DNA of 64,000 nt, taken from assembly GCF_002277895.1 (NCBI RefSeq), contig NZ_CP022998.1, positions 2,089,501 through 2,153,500 of the forward strand, written 5' to 3'. Position numbers and translations under genes: made by a program. Each line of letters opens with the position of its first letter. Position 1 is the stretch's first letter. The notes below the pieces were generated by a model. The model searched no databases. It was not told the origin of the DNA and saw only the letters and a program-made list of their open reading frames with translations. The stretch is from Rhizobium sp. 11515TR. GTDB taxonomy: Bacteria; Pseudomonadota; Alphaproteobacteria; Rhizobiales; Rhizobiaceae. This document shows, piece after piece, positions 53,966 through 62,643 of this stretch.

Positions 53966-54340
53966 ATGTCCGAAAAGCAGTTGGGAAATTCCGAAATGTC
54001 CAGCGTCGATTTCGCAGCACAGGCACTTCAACGGTACGTCGCACCCAAGACCGACGGCCACAACGTGAAAGACCGCATCCGTCTGGCGGCTCGCCGGATG
54101 AACTGGTCTTTCTCCCGCACAAAAGACGTTTGGTACGCCGACCCGCGCGTATCGATTGATGCAGATGAATTGCGGGCAATCGAGGAAGCATCGGGAGTAA
54201 AATATGGCCGCATCGAAGTCAGAACCATCGATGAACTCATCGCAAAAGCAGACGCTCTCCTGGACGGCCCGGAAGCGGATTTCTATCGCCCGCTGGTTGA
54301 TGGGTTCCGCGCGTTCATTCGCGCTCTGGATCGCACCTGA
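53966..54340 (+). CDS. Hypothetical phage protein
   Basis: 124 residues. VKDRIRLAARRMNWSFSRTK, DVWYADPRVSIDADELRAIE, then a helical C-terminus (DELIAKADALLDG). The middle resembles phage DNA-binding proteins of the kind that pair a helix with a WYAD segment, but I have no named family. A terminator follows. Confidence 0.7.
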   Translation: MSEKQLGNSEMSSVDFAAQALQRYVAPKTDGHNVKDRIRLAARRMNWSFSRTKDVWYADPRVSIDADELRAIEEASGVKYGRIEVRTIDELIAKADALLDGPEADFYRPLVDGFRAFIRALDRT

Positions 54341-54348
54341 GCTGAAAT

Positions 54349-54375
54349 AGGGCGCCTCGCGCAGGCGCCTTTTTC
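54349..54375 (+). terminator. Rho-independent terminator inside the rightward operon
   Basis: GGCGCCT (54351-54357) and AGGCGCC (54363-54369) pair perfectly around a five-base loop, followed by five T residues. Genes beyond it then need antitermination, readthrough or their own promoter. Confidence 0.85.
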
Positions 54376-54428
54376 TTTGTCCGAAACCTTCGGATTTTTC
54401 CGACCACTTTTCCGAAAGAAGGTGAAAC

Positions 54429-54950
54429 ATGACAGCGCAAGCAGGAGATAACTCAAAGGCTGACCGCGAGCGCCGCGTTCAGTTTTCCTATTACCATCGG
54501 AAGGATCGCGACATCGCGGCCAAGATCCGCGAGTTGAACGAGCAGAAAAAATCGAACCGGCAGAACGCGAAGGCTGCCGGCTTCCCGTCGGCAAAGCTCG
54601 ACCATTACCTGAAATCCTTCCTGGCCGAAGACCAGCAGAAGCCGGTCGACAAGCACCGGACCGAGCGCGAGAACCTGATCTGGCTCGGCTACATCAACGA
54701 AGATCCGCAGGGCGATCTCCTCTCCAAGCGTGTCAGCGGCGAGCAGCTCGTCCAGGCCAGAGGCTTCCATGCCGGCTTGAATGGCCTTGATCGCGTCTCC
54801 GGTTTCGACGCCGGCAGCTCAGACGATCGCCTGTGGCTGGAAAGCTATGACGCCGGCAAGAAGGAATACGACACGGTTCTCCCGGATATCGAGGCCAGGA
54901 TCAAAGCCGAGGCCGACAAGGAAGCTCCTCCCGAGAACGACGACGAATAG
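54429..54950 (+). CDS. Phage protein with an Rmf-like C-terminal region
   Basis: 173 residues. The N-terminal half is a basic coiled coil (YYHRKDRDIAAKIRELNEQK, KAAGFPSAKLDHYLKSFL), like small DNA-binding GapR-type helices. The C-terminal part (VQARGFHAGLNGLDRV, then WLESYDAGKKEYD) recalls the AR-G--AG...W..G.--G spacing of ribosome modulation factor-like proteins. Both comparisons are inference. An acidic tail ends it. Confidence 0.7.
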   Translation: MTAQAGDNSKADRERRVQFSYYHRKDRDIAAKIRELNEQKKSNRQNAKAAGFPSAKLDHYLKSFLAEDQQKPVDKHRTERENLIWLGYINEDPQGDLLSKRVSGEQLVQARGFHAGLNGLDRVSGFDAGSSDDRLWLESYDAGKKEYDTVLPDIEARIKAEADKEAPPENDDE

Positions 54951-55039
54951 CCCAGTCCCTCCCGGCGGCTGACCTCCTCCCAAGACCTGCCGCCCACCTG
55001 GCCGTCGCGAATGGCGGCTCTTCTTTCTCCGGTGACGTA

Positions 55040-55378
55040 ATGAACATGGTACCTCGCATCAAAACCTATTGTTGTCCCTCCTGTGGGCACGCCATTGGCG
55101 AGGCATCCCCCGTAGAGCGTATTTTGGATGCCGATCTGACCCGACAGCAACGGGTTATCATTCAATCCCTATCGAGCCCCGTTGGGCAGTGGGTGCGCGT
55201 CGGCGCACTTGAGAAGGCAATCTTCACCGAGAACGAAACCGGTCGCGATCTCGCCACCCACCGCCAGAGCATCGCCGTTCAGATCAGCCGCGCGCAGCAT
55301 GTTCTCCATCCTCTCGGATGGTACATCGCAAGCGATCGTCGCGGCTGCTATCGGCTCATTCCCTTGGAGTCCTCATGA
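55040..55378 (+). CDS. Zinc-ribbon plus winged-helix phage protein
   Basis: 112 residues. CCPSCGH near residue 11 suggests half of a zinc site. The rest (DLTRQQRVIIQSLSSPVGQW, AVQISRAQHVLHPLGWYI, RGCYRLIP) has the winged-helix pattern of OmpR-type effector domains. It overlaps the RuvC-like gene by ATGA. Regulator of late or replication genes is possible. The 54951-55039 gap shows no gene. Confidence 0.7.
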   Translation: MNMVPRIKTYCCPSCGHAIGEASPVERILDADLTRQQRVIIQSLSSPVGQWVRVGALEKAIFTENETGRDLATHRQSIAVQISRAQHVLHPLGWYIASDRRGCYRLIPLESS

Positions 55379-56250
55379 TGATCGAAGTCGGCAAGAAGTT
55401 TGGGCGCCTCATAGTTCGCGCTCGCGAAGGTAGCGCTTACCGCTGCGATTGCTCTTGCGGCCGTCAGGCAATTTTCACTGAGGACGATCTTCCGACAGTG
55501 AAGTCATGCGGTTGCATCGTCATTCTAGGCTTGGATCTCGCGACCAATTGCGGTTGGGCTGTTCGGTATAGCTGGCGCTCGCCGGCTGCAATCAAGTGCG
55601 GTGTCTTTTCCGTGGGGGAGAACAATGCCGGCGAGGATATGGAGTGGGAAGAAAAGTACGCTCTCGCCGGCAATCAGGTCTACAGGCTGATCAAGGAACA
55701 CAATCCTGACTTCGTGGTGATCGAACAGCCGGAGCATAGCATTCGCCGGTATGGCCGCTCCGGCAAGGGTGGCGTTGATCGCGCCGCGGTTCAGGCATTC
55801 ATCGGGCGCCTGTCAGCCATCCTCTTCAAATACGGGCTCGGCAGCCCGCAGGCCGCCCAGGCAGTAAGCTCCATTGCTGGCGGCTCCAACAATTCCAATC
55901 AGATGCAGCTCGCCGGCATCGCTGGTGCCGCAATCGCTGCATGCATCATCTCCGGCGCTCCATACGGCACCATCGGGGCCAGGTCATGGCATTCGCTTGC
56001 ATACCGCGACGGAACCAAGCCGGGCGAAGGTGAGGATTGGAAAGACGTCGCCATCCGCCAGTGCGAACTTGAGAAAATCCCGCTTCCTTCCACGAAGAAG
56101 GATAAGCGAGACGCCGCCGAAGCCGTCTTCATCTCGGGTTGCTGGGTTAAGTGCAACCTTCCCAACATCAAATGGATGCGAGACCGCTGGATGGCGCTCC
56201 GGACCAATGCTTATGCCGCCAAGGCTAAGCGGGAAGGAATCGCGGCATGA
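55375..56250 (+). CDS. RuvC-like Holliday junction nuclease with an N-terminal zinc ribbon
   Basis: 291 residues. The first 47 (VGKKFGRLIVRAREG, then C24-D-C26-S-C28 and C45-G-C47) match the CxC...CGC module common in phage AP2/HNH-type DNA-binding proteins. The rest is a RuvC-type RNase H fold: Asp54 in ILGLDLATNCGWAV, Glu117 in DFVVIEQPEHS, and the C-terminal Asp243/Asp246 in DKRDAAEAVF. Phage resolvases of this kind clear branched DNA before packaging. The fusion joint is only a few residues long. ATGA overlaps on both sides. Confidence 0.85.
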   Translation: MMIEVGKKFGRLIVRAREGSAYRCDCSCGRQAIFTEDDLPTVKSCGCIVILGLDLATNCGWAVRYSWRSPAAIKCGVFSVGENNAGEDMEWEEKYALAGNQVYRLIKEHNPDFVVIEQPEHSIRRYGRSGKGGVDRAAVQAFIGRLSAILFKYGLGSPQAAQAVSSIAGGSNNSNQMQLAGIAGAAIAACIISGAPYGTIGARSWHSLAYRDGTKPGEGEDWKDVAIRQCELEKIPLPSTKKDKRDAAEAVFISGCWVKCNLPNIKWMRDRWMALRTNAYAAKAKREGIAA

Positions 56251-57569
56251 TCCAGTTCCTCGACGGTCGCGTAACGCTCTATCCCGGTGATTGCCTCGAA
56301 GTGCTTGCCTCGTTGCCAGAGAATAGCATCGACAGCGCTGTGATGGACCCTCCATATCATCTAACCAGCATCGTGGAGCGGTTCGGCCCAGATGACGCCA
56401 AGCCGACGAAGGCCGATGGAGCGACGGGGGTCTACAAGAGGTCCGCAGCAGGCTTCATGGGTAAGCAGTGGGATGGCGGCGATATCGCTTTTCAGGTCGA
56501 GACGTGGAAAGCCGTCTATCGCGTCCTCAAGCCAGGAGCATATCTCCTGTCCTTCGCATCGACGCGAGGCTTCGGTGAAATGTCCGTTGCCATAAAGGGG
56601 GCAGGGTTCGTGACCCATCCCTTGATTGATTACTTTGTCGCGCACCCAGACGGGCATGATTTCCTCTCGACCCTCTCAACGCACCAGCTCGACGCCTTTC
56701 TTCGCCTGATGGATCACAATGATCTTGGAGGAATGCTGGCGTGGACGTTCGGATCGGGATTCCCAAAAGCAACCCGTATCAATGCGGAAGGATACGATGG
56801 TTGGCGCTATGGCGGCCAAGCTCTCAAGCCGGCAATCGAGCCGATCTACATGGGGCAAAAGCCATTCAGCGAAAAGACGGGAACAGCAAACGTTTTGCTG
56901 CACGGAACCGGCGCGATTAATATCGATGGATGCAGAGTGGGTAACGACGGGGGGTGTCGAAGCGATACCGCATACATTGGGGGCGATGCCTCAAACACTT
57001 TCGGCCGAGGACTGAACGATCAGCGCTCCGATACTGTGCCTGGTCTAGGTCGCTGGCCCGCAAACCTCATCCACGATGGTAGCGCGGAAGTCATAGAGGT
57101 CTTCCCAGAGGCACCTGGTCAGCAACGGGAAGTGAACGATACGTTCAAGCCGAAGCAGGGAACGGCAGCCTATGGAGACTACGGTCCAAGGCCGACTGTA
57201 CAGCCTCGAGACGATGGCGGCTCGGCTGCCCGCTTTTTCTACTCCGCCAAAGCCGACGCCGATGATCGTATTGGATCCAAACACCCGACCGTGAAGCCGA
57301 TCGACCTGCTGCGCTATCTGGTGCGGTTGGTCACGCCGCCGGGCGGCACGGTGCTGGACTGCTTCGCCGGTACCGGAACCACTGGTGAGGCGGCATGGCG
57401 TGAAGGCTTTAATGCCATCCTGATTGAGCGCGAGCCAGAATATCAGCAAGACATCGCAGAGCGCATGCGGCTGTGCCTCGCCGGACCGGATGAAAAAAAG
57501 CGCGAGATCATCAAGCGCCGCGGTCTAGCCGATGACGATGCTGGCCCATTGTTCGGAGGTGCAGCATGA
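56247..57569 (+). CDS. DNA N4-cytosine/N6-adenine methyltransferase
   Basis: 440 residues. The catalytic motif DPPY is at 34-37 and the SAM-binding LDCFAGTGTTGEAA near 373, with KHPTVKPIDLLRYLVRLVTP just before it. This IV-then-I order marks the beta group. The long middle (about 100-340) would hold the target-recognition region. No cognate restriction enzyme is seen, so it is probably a solitary phage methyltransferase protecting its own DNA or marking promoters. Start overlaps the RuvC-like gene by ATGA. Confidence 0.9.
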   Translation: MIQFLDGRVTLYPGDCLEVLASLPENSIDSAVMDPPYHLTSIVERFGPDDAKPTKADGATGVYKRSAAGFMGKQWDGGDIAFQVETWKAVYRVLKPGAYLLSFASTRGFGEMSVAIKGAGFVTHPLIDYFVAHPDGHDFLSTLSTHQLDAFLRLMDHNDLGGMLAWTFGSGFPKATRINAEGYDGWRYGGQALKPAIEPIYMGQKPFSEKTGTANVLLHGTGAINIDGCRVGNDGGCRSDTAYIGGDASNTFGRGLNDQRSDTVPGLGRWPANLIHDGSAEVIEVFPEAPGQQREVNDTFKPKQGTAAYGDYGPRPTVQPRDDGGSAARFFYSAKADADDRIGSKHPTVKPIDLLRYLVRLVTPPGGTVLDCFAGTGTTGEAAWREGFNAILIEREPEYQQDIAERMRLCLAGPDEKKREIIKRRGLADDDAGPLFGGAA

Positions 57570-59074
57570 GCGCCAATCAGCGAGATTTCACCCCAGAAGA
57601 ACGCGACACGCATTTTGGCAGGGATAACGATGGACGTGTCGTTCCTTCCAATATTGAGGCCGAGCAAGCTCTCCTCGGGGCTATCCTGATCAATAATGAA
57701 GCGCTGGACGCTGTTCGCATTCCTTTGGATGCAGCTCATTTCTTCGACCCGGTGCATCGTCAGATATTCCAGGCCTGTGTTGATATTCGACACGCCGGCA
57801 GGAAGGCGAACCCGGTCACGGTCAAGACCTTCGTGTCAGATGTAATGGTCGGTGATATGACCATGTCACAGTATCTTGGCCGCCTCGCTGTTGAGGCGAC
57901 TTCCATCGTCAACGCGCCCGACTATGCCTTGGCAATCATGGAAGCCGCAGCCCGGCGTGCCTGCCTCGCGTTAAGCGAGAAAATGGAAAGAACGGCATTC
58001 TCCAAAGATCTCGATATCATGGACGAGTTTGATGCCCTGCGCGCCAAATTCGATGAAGTATCCCGTGCGCTCAATGGTGAGAGCGACATCAAAACGCTCG
58101 CTGATGGAGCGAGAAACGCTCTGGACGCTACTGCTGCTGCCTACCGTGGCAATGGAATAGCAGGGGTAGATTATGGCCTCAGGGTGCTTTTCGACGTCAT
58201 AGGCCCGTTCATGCCCGGGCAGCTTATCGTGGTCGGCGGCGGCACCAAGCAGGGAAAGACAAGCCTTGTCGAACAACTGATCGCTGGCTGCGCAATCAAC
58301 GGCCATCCGGTCTGGGTTTACTCCGGTGAAATGCAGGTCGAAGAGCTTGCCCAACGCGCCCTCTCTCGTTTGACCGACATCCAAGCGTGGCGACAGGCTC
58401 GCGGACTGGTCAGCGATCGGGAATATGAAAATCTCGACAACGCGCGACGAAATGCCGAGACCTGGCAGGAGCGCATCTTCGTCCGCGACGACAATATGAC
58501 GCTTCGCCAAATAGAGCGTGATCAGAAGGATTTCTCAAAGAGGCATCCGAATGGCGTGGCTGTCACTGATAAGATTGATCTTATCGAGCGCGACAGCGAG
58601 ACCAGAAACCTAAGCGAAGCTGAATTTGGACCGTTCGTCACTCGACGCCTGAAGATGTTCGCTAAGAAGTTTCGTCTTCCCCAGATTGCCGTTGCGCCGT
58701 TCAAAAAGAACACATTCTCGATTGAGGAGCGCAAGATCTCAGCGGATACCTTCCAGCAGGCTCTTGGCCGTCGGCCTCGATACGGCGACATTTACGGGAA
58801 CTGCGAGAAGGACGCCAATCACGTCATCATCCCGTTCAACCCCGTTCCGATCCTGAACGAGCTGGAGCCCAGCAAGTCATCTGCGCTGCATCCCATTTGG
58901 GAAGGAGTCGTCGATAACTGCAAGGATCCTCGTACAGCCTTCGACAAAGCGGAAATCATCCTCGCCCTTTCCCGCCACACACGATGGCCGCAGCGCATGG
59001 ACGTCGGTTGGGATGGCTCAAGAACCATGTTCGTTGATCCCGCCGTGGATGATCAAGCGGAGATGTTCCGATGA
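57566..59074 (+). CDS. DnaB-type replicative helicase
   Basis: 502 residues. The N-terminal domain (VPSNIEAEQALLGAILINNE, HFFDPVHRQIFQACVDI) is classical DnaB. The RecA-like domain has Walker A GGTKQGKTS near 225-233, VWVYSGEMQVEELAQRALSR and a C-terminal RHTRWP region. The Walker B segment reads GVAVTDKIDLI instead of the usual hydrophobic-DYLQL. It would load at the phage origin, perhaps with the DnaA-like protein at 62644. Confidence 0.9.
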   Translation: MSANQRDFTPEERDTHFGRDNDGRVVPSNIEAEQALLGAILINNEALDAVRIPLDAAHFFDPVHRQIFQACVDIRHAGRKANPVTVKTFVSDVMVGDMTMSQYLGRLAVEATSIVNAPDYALAIMEAAARRACLALSEKMERTAFSKDLDIMDEFDALRAKFDEVSRALNGESDIKTLADGARNALDATAAAYRGNGIAGVDYGLRVLFDVIGPFMPGQLIVVGGGTKQGKTSLVEQLIAGCAINGHPVWVYSGEMQVEELAQRALSRLTDIQAWRQARGLVSDREYENLDNARRNAETWQERIFVRDDNMTLRQIERDQKDFSKRHPNGVAVTDKIDLIERDSETRNLSEAEFGPFVTRRLKMFAKKFRLPQIAVAPFKKNTFSIEERKISADTFQQALGRRPRYGDIYGNCEKDANHVIIPFNPVPILNELEPSKSSALHPIWEGVVDNCKDPRTAFDKAEIILALSRHTRWPQRMDVGWDGSRTMFVDPAVDDQAEMFR

Positions 59075-59160
59075 TCGATCTCGCGGAAACCCTGAAATTC
59101 GAAGCGGAATACACGCGGTACCGGTCCAATCAGCCGGAACGGACGGGAGAACTTTTTTAA
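59071..59160 (+). CDS. Very small phage protein between helicase and methyltransferase
   Basis: 29 residues, MIDLAETLKFEAEYTRYRSN to GELF. It overlaps the helicase stop by ATGA and ends exactly before the methyltransferase ATG. Its CGGGAGAA-containing end provides the next ribosome-binding site, so it may serve mainly for translational coupling. Confidence 0.5.
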   Translation: MIDLAETLKFEAEYTRYRSNQPERTGELF

Positions 59161-61110
59161 ATGGCACGAAAAATCAAAGTGGCAGATCTCTTGTGCGGTG
59201 CTGGCGGTTCCTCCGCCGGCGCGAAGCGAGCATTGGAAGAGATGGGTCTGGAGATGGACCTCGTTTGCGTCAACCATTGGCCGACGGCTATCGACACCCA
59301 CGAGCGCAATTTTCCTGAGGCTCGGCATTATATCCAGGACATCTCGACGGTTCGCCCTCACATCCTCGTGCCCGAGGGCTATCTTGATCTCCTTATGGCA
59401 TCTCCGACTTGCACGCATCATTCGGTAGCGCGCGGCGGCAAGCCTACCAGCGACCAGCAGCGCAGCGACCCTTGGCATATCGTTACCTGGCTAACCGAGC
59501 TCCGGGTAAAGCGGATCATCATCGAAAACGTCTGGGAGTTCATCGGCTGGGGTCCGGTCAATATGAAGACCGGAAGGCCAATCGCGTCCAGAAAAGGCGA
59601 GTACTTCCATGCTTGGACCGAGACGCTGCGCCAGCTTGGCTTCGAGCTCGAATGGCGCAAGCTGAATGCAGCCGACTACGGCGATGCCACCACCCGCCAG
59701 CGCTTCATTCTCATGGGTCGGTCCGACGGTCGCAAGATCCATTGGCCCATGCCGACCCACAAGAAGCGAGATGAAATCAACAATGACCTGTTCAACACGG
59801 CCAAGCCGTGGCGGCCTGCGCGTGAAATCATAGACTGGTCGATAAAAGGACGGTCCATCCTCAACCGACCGAAGCCTTTGGCTCCGAAGACTTTGGCGCG
59901 CGTCCTCGCTGGCGCTTTCAAGTTCGGTTGGCCGATGCCCTTCATCGATAAGCTGATGGAGGAGATCGAACGCTCTTTGCGTTTCCATATAAATTGGGCT
60001 TTCCAAGCCCGCAATACAGCGTCCAAAGCCAAGCGCCGGCAGCGTCGAGCGCTGGCCAAAGATCTGATCAGGCGTCTTCGCCATTTCAGGATCGCACCGA
60101 CGGAGTATGCCAAAGGCGGCCGCGCCGCCGAGCCTATGGTGATCACCCTACGCCGAAATGGTAACGGCTCCTCGATCTCCAGTCCTATTCCCACGCTCGC
60201 CGCGAATGGTCAGCATGTCGGCCTAGCTGAACCGGTTATCGTCAACATGAAGGGGCAATCGACCGCAACTTCATCAGCCGAGCCGCTCCCGACACAGACG
60301 TCTCATGCTGCCCATCTTTATGCCGCTGAGCCGATCATTATGAACGGGCGTAAAGGCAACAAGGCCGAAGGCGTTTCGGAGGGCCTTATTCCGACATTAG
60401 ATACGAAAGGCGGCGTTTGGCTCGCTGAGCCCATGGTTCTGTCCCAGCACAACAGCGGTGCGGCGCGATCAACCGACGATCCTCTTCCCACGATCACCAC
60501 CGGCGGCGCCTCGAGTGAAGAGCGCCCCGGTTGCGCCCGCCCGATGCTCGTTACTGTGGCCCATGGTAATGATGCCCGAGAGCGTGACCCGAATTGGCGC
60601 CGCTCGCATAACATCGAGGACCCACTCGGCGCCATTCACGGCGACGGTAGCGCCTATGCTGTCATTGAGCCGTTCGTGCTGTCTCAGGCCTCCGGCGGCT
60701 CACCTCGCGGCGTGAGCGAACCCATCCCCACGCAGACGACCGGGGGCAATGGTGCCGCGCACGCGCTCATCTCGCCGTACTATGGATCAGGCTCCGGTGA
60801 GACGTGCAACAGCGTCGAGGACACCTTGCCGACAATCGCCGCGACCGGTCACATCAACCTCGTCGAGCCTGGGCCGGAATACGACATCCTTTTCCGCATG
60901 CTTGAACCGCACGAGCTCGCGGCAGCCATGGGCTTCAATACCGACGAAATCACCTATGAGTTCGCCGGCACCAAGACCGAGAAAATCAAGCAGATCGGCA
61001 ACGCCGTATCCGTCGCCAAGATGAAGGCGTGTGTCGGGGCAATCATGGCCGACGCGGCTCCAAAGCAGAAGCAGCCGGCAACGCCAGAATATTTGGAGGC
61101 AGCAGAATGA
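59161..61110 (+). CDS. C5-cytosine DNA methyltransferase with an internal repeat array
   Basis: 649 residues. SAM motif I is DLLCGAGGSSAGA near 9-21; the catalytic Cys84 sits in SPTCTHHS, where most enzymes have PPCQ; ENV near 122 and the TTRQRFILMG motif follow. Residues 324-570 form seven degenerate repeats of about 33 residues, each with an [A/I/V]EP-[MVI]-[VI] start and a P-[LI]-PT-x-x-T core. The final motifs (LEPHELAAAMGF, KQIGNAVSV) close the domain. The repeats occupy the target-recognition position. Probably protects phage DNA from host restriction. Confidence 0.92.
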   Translation: MARKIKVADLLCGAGGSSAGAKRALEEMGLEMDLVCVNHWPTAIDTHERNFPEARHYIQDISTVRPHILVPEGYLDLLMASPTCTHHSVARGGKPTSDQQRSDPWHIVTWLTELRVKRIIIENVWEFIGWGPVNMKTGRPIASRKGEYFHAWTETLRQLGFELEWRKLNAADYGDATTRQRFILMGRSDGRKIHWPMPTHKKRDEINNDLFNTAKPWRPAREIIDWSIKGRSILNRPKPLAPKTLARVLAGAFKFGWPMPFIDKLMEEIERSLRFHINWAFQARNTASKAKRRQRRALAKDLIRRLRHFRIAPTEYAKGGRAAEPMVITLRRNGNGSSISSPIPTLAANGQHVGLAEPVIVNMKGQSTATSSAEPLPTQTSHAAHLYAAEPIIMNGRKGNKAEGVSEGLIPTLDTKGGVWLAEPMVLSQHNSGAARSTDDPLPTITTGGASSEERPGCARPMLVTVAHGNDARERDPNWRRSHNIEDPLGAIHGDGSAYAVIEPFVLSQASGGSPRGVSEPIPTQTTGGNGAAHALISPYYGSGSGETCNSVEDTLPTIAATGHINLVEPGPEYDILFRMLEPHELAAAMGFNTDEITYEFAGTKTEKIKQIGNAVSVAKMKACVGAIMADAAPKQKQPATPEYLEAAE

Positions 61111-61415
61111 ACGAGTTCGCAGGTTTCACTCGTCCGGTACCCGGCGGCCATTGGGCAATGCTCCGCTTCGCGCGGGATGGCCATCCGAAGCCTCTCATGG
61201 ATGGCGACAAGCCTTTCGTCTTCCCGACGGAGGTTGAGGCGCTCCGGGCAGTCAATCGTCATCTGCTGGCTTATTTCAACGGCGACTACCGCCGCTCGGG
61301 CGAGACGATCAAAGCGCAGTCTGCCGCCGATGCCCATTTCAACCTGAAACCCTTTGTCAAACAGCGCGGCAGTGAGCGCCGGACAGAGGTCGAGCGTCGG
61401 AGGATGCCGGCATGA
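61107..61415 (+). CDS. Hypothetical phage protein
   Basis: 102 residues, MNEFAGFTRPVPGGHWAMLR, FPTEVEALRAVNRHLLAYFN, with a basic end (KQRGSERRTEVERRR). ATGA overlaps at both ends place it in the modification cassette. Function unknown. Confidence 0.65.
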   Translation: MNEFAGFTRPVPGGHWAMLRFARDGHPKPLMDGDKPFVFPTEVEALRAVNRHLLAYFNGDYRRSGETIKAQSAADAHFNLKPFVKQRGSERRTEVERRRMPA

Positions 61416-62629
61416 TGTCCCTGCAGCCCTCCTTGTTCGAAGGAAGCAAGCGCCTTGTCTATGACGAGGCGATCCAGATGACCTTGCAATCCATGCAGGC
61501 CTACGGACCAACGCACAATCATTGGGTTTTCGCCTTCTCAGGCGGGAAGGATAGCACGGCAACGCTTACGGTCATCCTGCACCTGATCGATGCCGGCCGG
61601 CTACAGCCACCGAAAAGCATCTCGGTGTTGTACGCCGATACGCGCATGGAGTTGCCGCCTCTGGCAATTGCTGCCGAAAACCTCCTCAATCGCCTCCGGG
61701 CCCGCGGCATCTATTGCGAGACCGTCCGCGCGCCGATGGATCAGCGGTTCTTGGTCTACATGCTCGGTCGCGGAGTGCCTCCGCCGAACAACAACACATT
61801 TCGTTGGTGCACGCGGCAAATCAAGGTCGATCCGATGACGGCGGCGCTAGAGCGTCGTATCAACGAATTGGACGGCTCAATCCTTATGATTACCGGCGTT
61901 CGGCAGGGCGAGAGCGCCATTCGCGACGGCCGGATCGCGATGTCCTGCGGTAAAGATGGCGCCGAATGCGGGCAAGGTTGGTATCAGCAGGTTGTTCCAG
62001 AGGCGAAGGGAATACGCGGCCGGATCGCCACCCTCGCGCCGATCCTACACTGGCGCGTCTGCAACGTCTTCGACTGGCTCAAGATATATGCTCGGCTGGA
62101 AGAATATGGGGCGTGGGACACATCAGCCGTGGTGGATGCCTACGGCGGCGACGAGGCGCAAGAGATCAATGCTCGTACCGGCTGCAACGGCTGCCCATTG
62201 GCGGTGAAGGATCTCGGTCTCATGACCGTTATCCGCGTTCCATACTGGTCATACATTTCTCCGCTGCTTGGGTTGAAGCCGCTCTATCGCGAGCTGCGCC
62301 TTCCGCAAAATCGGCTCAAGAAAACCGGGATCGACGAAAACGGTGACGTGGCGACTGCCAAGAATAAGCAGCGCATGGGACCGCTCACCTTCGAGGCGCG
62401 AGAGATGGCGCTCGATCGCATTCTGTCGATCCAATCCGAAATCAACCTTGAGGCCCTCCGCTTGGGACGCCCGAAGGTTGATCTTCTGAACGATGACGAA
62501 GTCGCCCGCATCCGTGAGCTGATAGCTCTCAAGACATGGCCGAATGGTTGGGATGGCGACGAGCCGACCGCTGATACTCCCCTCGATGCCGTCTTTGCCG
62601 ACGGCACCATCCAACCATTGTTGATATAG
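61412..62629 (+). CDS. DndC/PAPS reductase-like PP-loop protein
   Basis: 405 residues. An adenylating PP-loop SGGKDST (43-49) is followed by DTRMELPP, the [13 protein letters not shown] motif with Cys133 and a late CxxC (Cys258, Cys261 in [13 protein letters not shown]). FRWC, the PP-loop and a downstream Cys pair are shared by PAPS reductases and DndC, which takes part in DNA phosphorothioation. No dndA/B/D/E genes accompany it. A sulfur-transfer or DNA-modification role is inferred from the methyltransferase neighbours. Confidence 0.82.
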   Translation: MMSLQPSLFEGSKRLVYDEAIQMTLQSMQAYGPTHNHWVFAFSGGKDSTATLTVILHLIDAGRLQPPKSISVLYADTRMELPPLAIAAENLLNRLRARGIYCETVRAPMDQRFLVYMLGRGVPPPNNNTFRWCTRQIKVDPMTAALERRINELDGSILMITGVRQGESAIRDGRIAMSCGKDGAECGQGWYQQVVPEAKGIRGRIATLAPILHWRVCNVFDWLKIYARLEEYGAWDTSAVVDAYGGDEAQEINARTGCNGCPLAVKDLGLMTVIRVPYWSYISPLLGLKPLYRELRLPQNRLKKTGIDENGDVATAKNKQRMGPLTFEAREMALDRILSIQSEINLEALRLGRPKVDLLNDDEVARIRELIALKTWPNGWDGDEPTADTPLDAVFADGTIQPLLI

Positions 62630-62643
62630 GAGGTGCCGGCATT

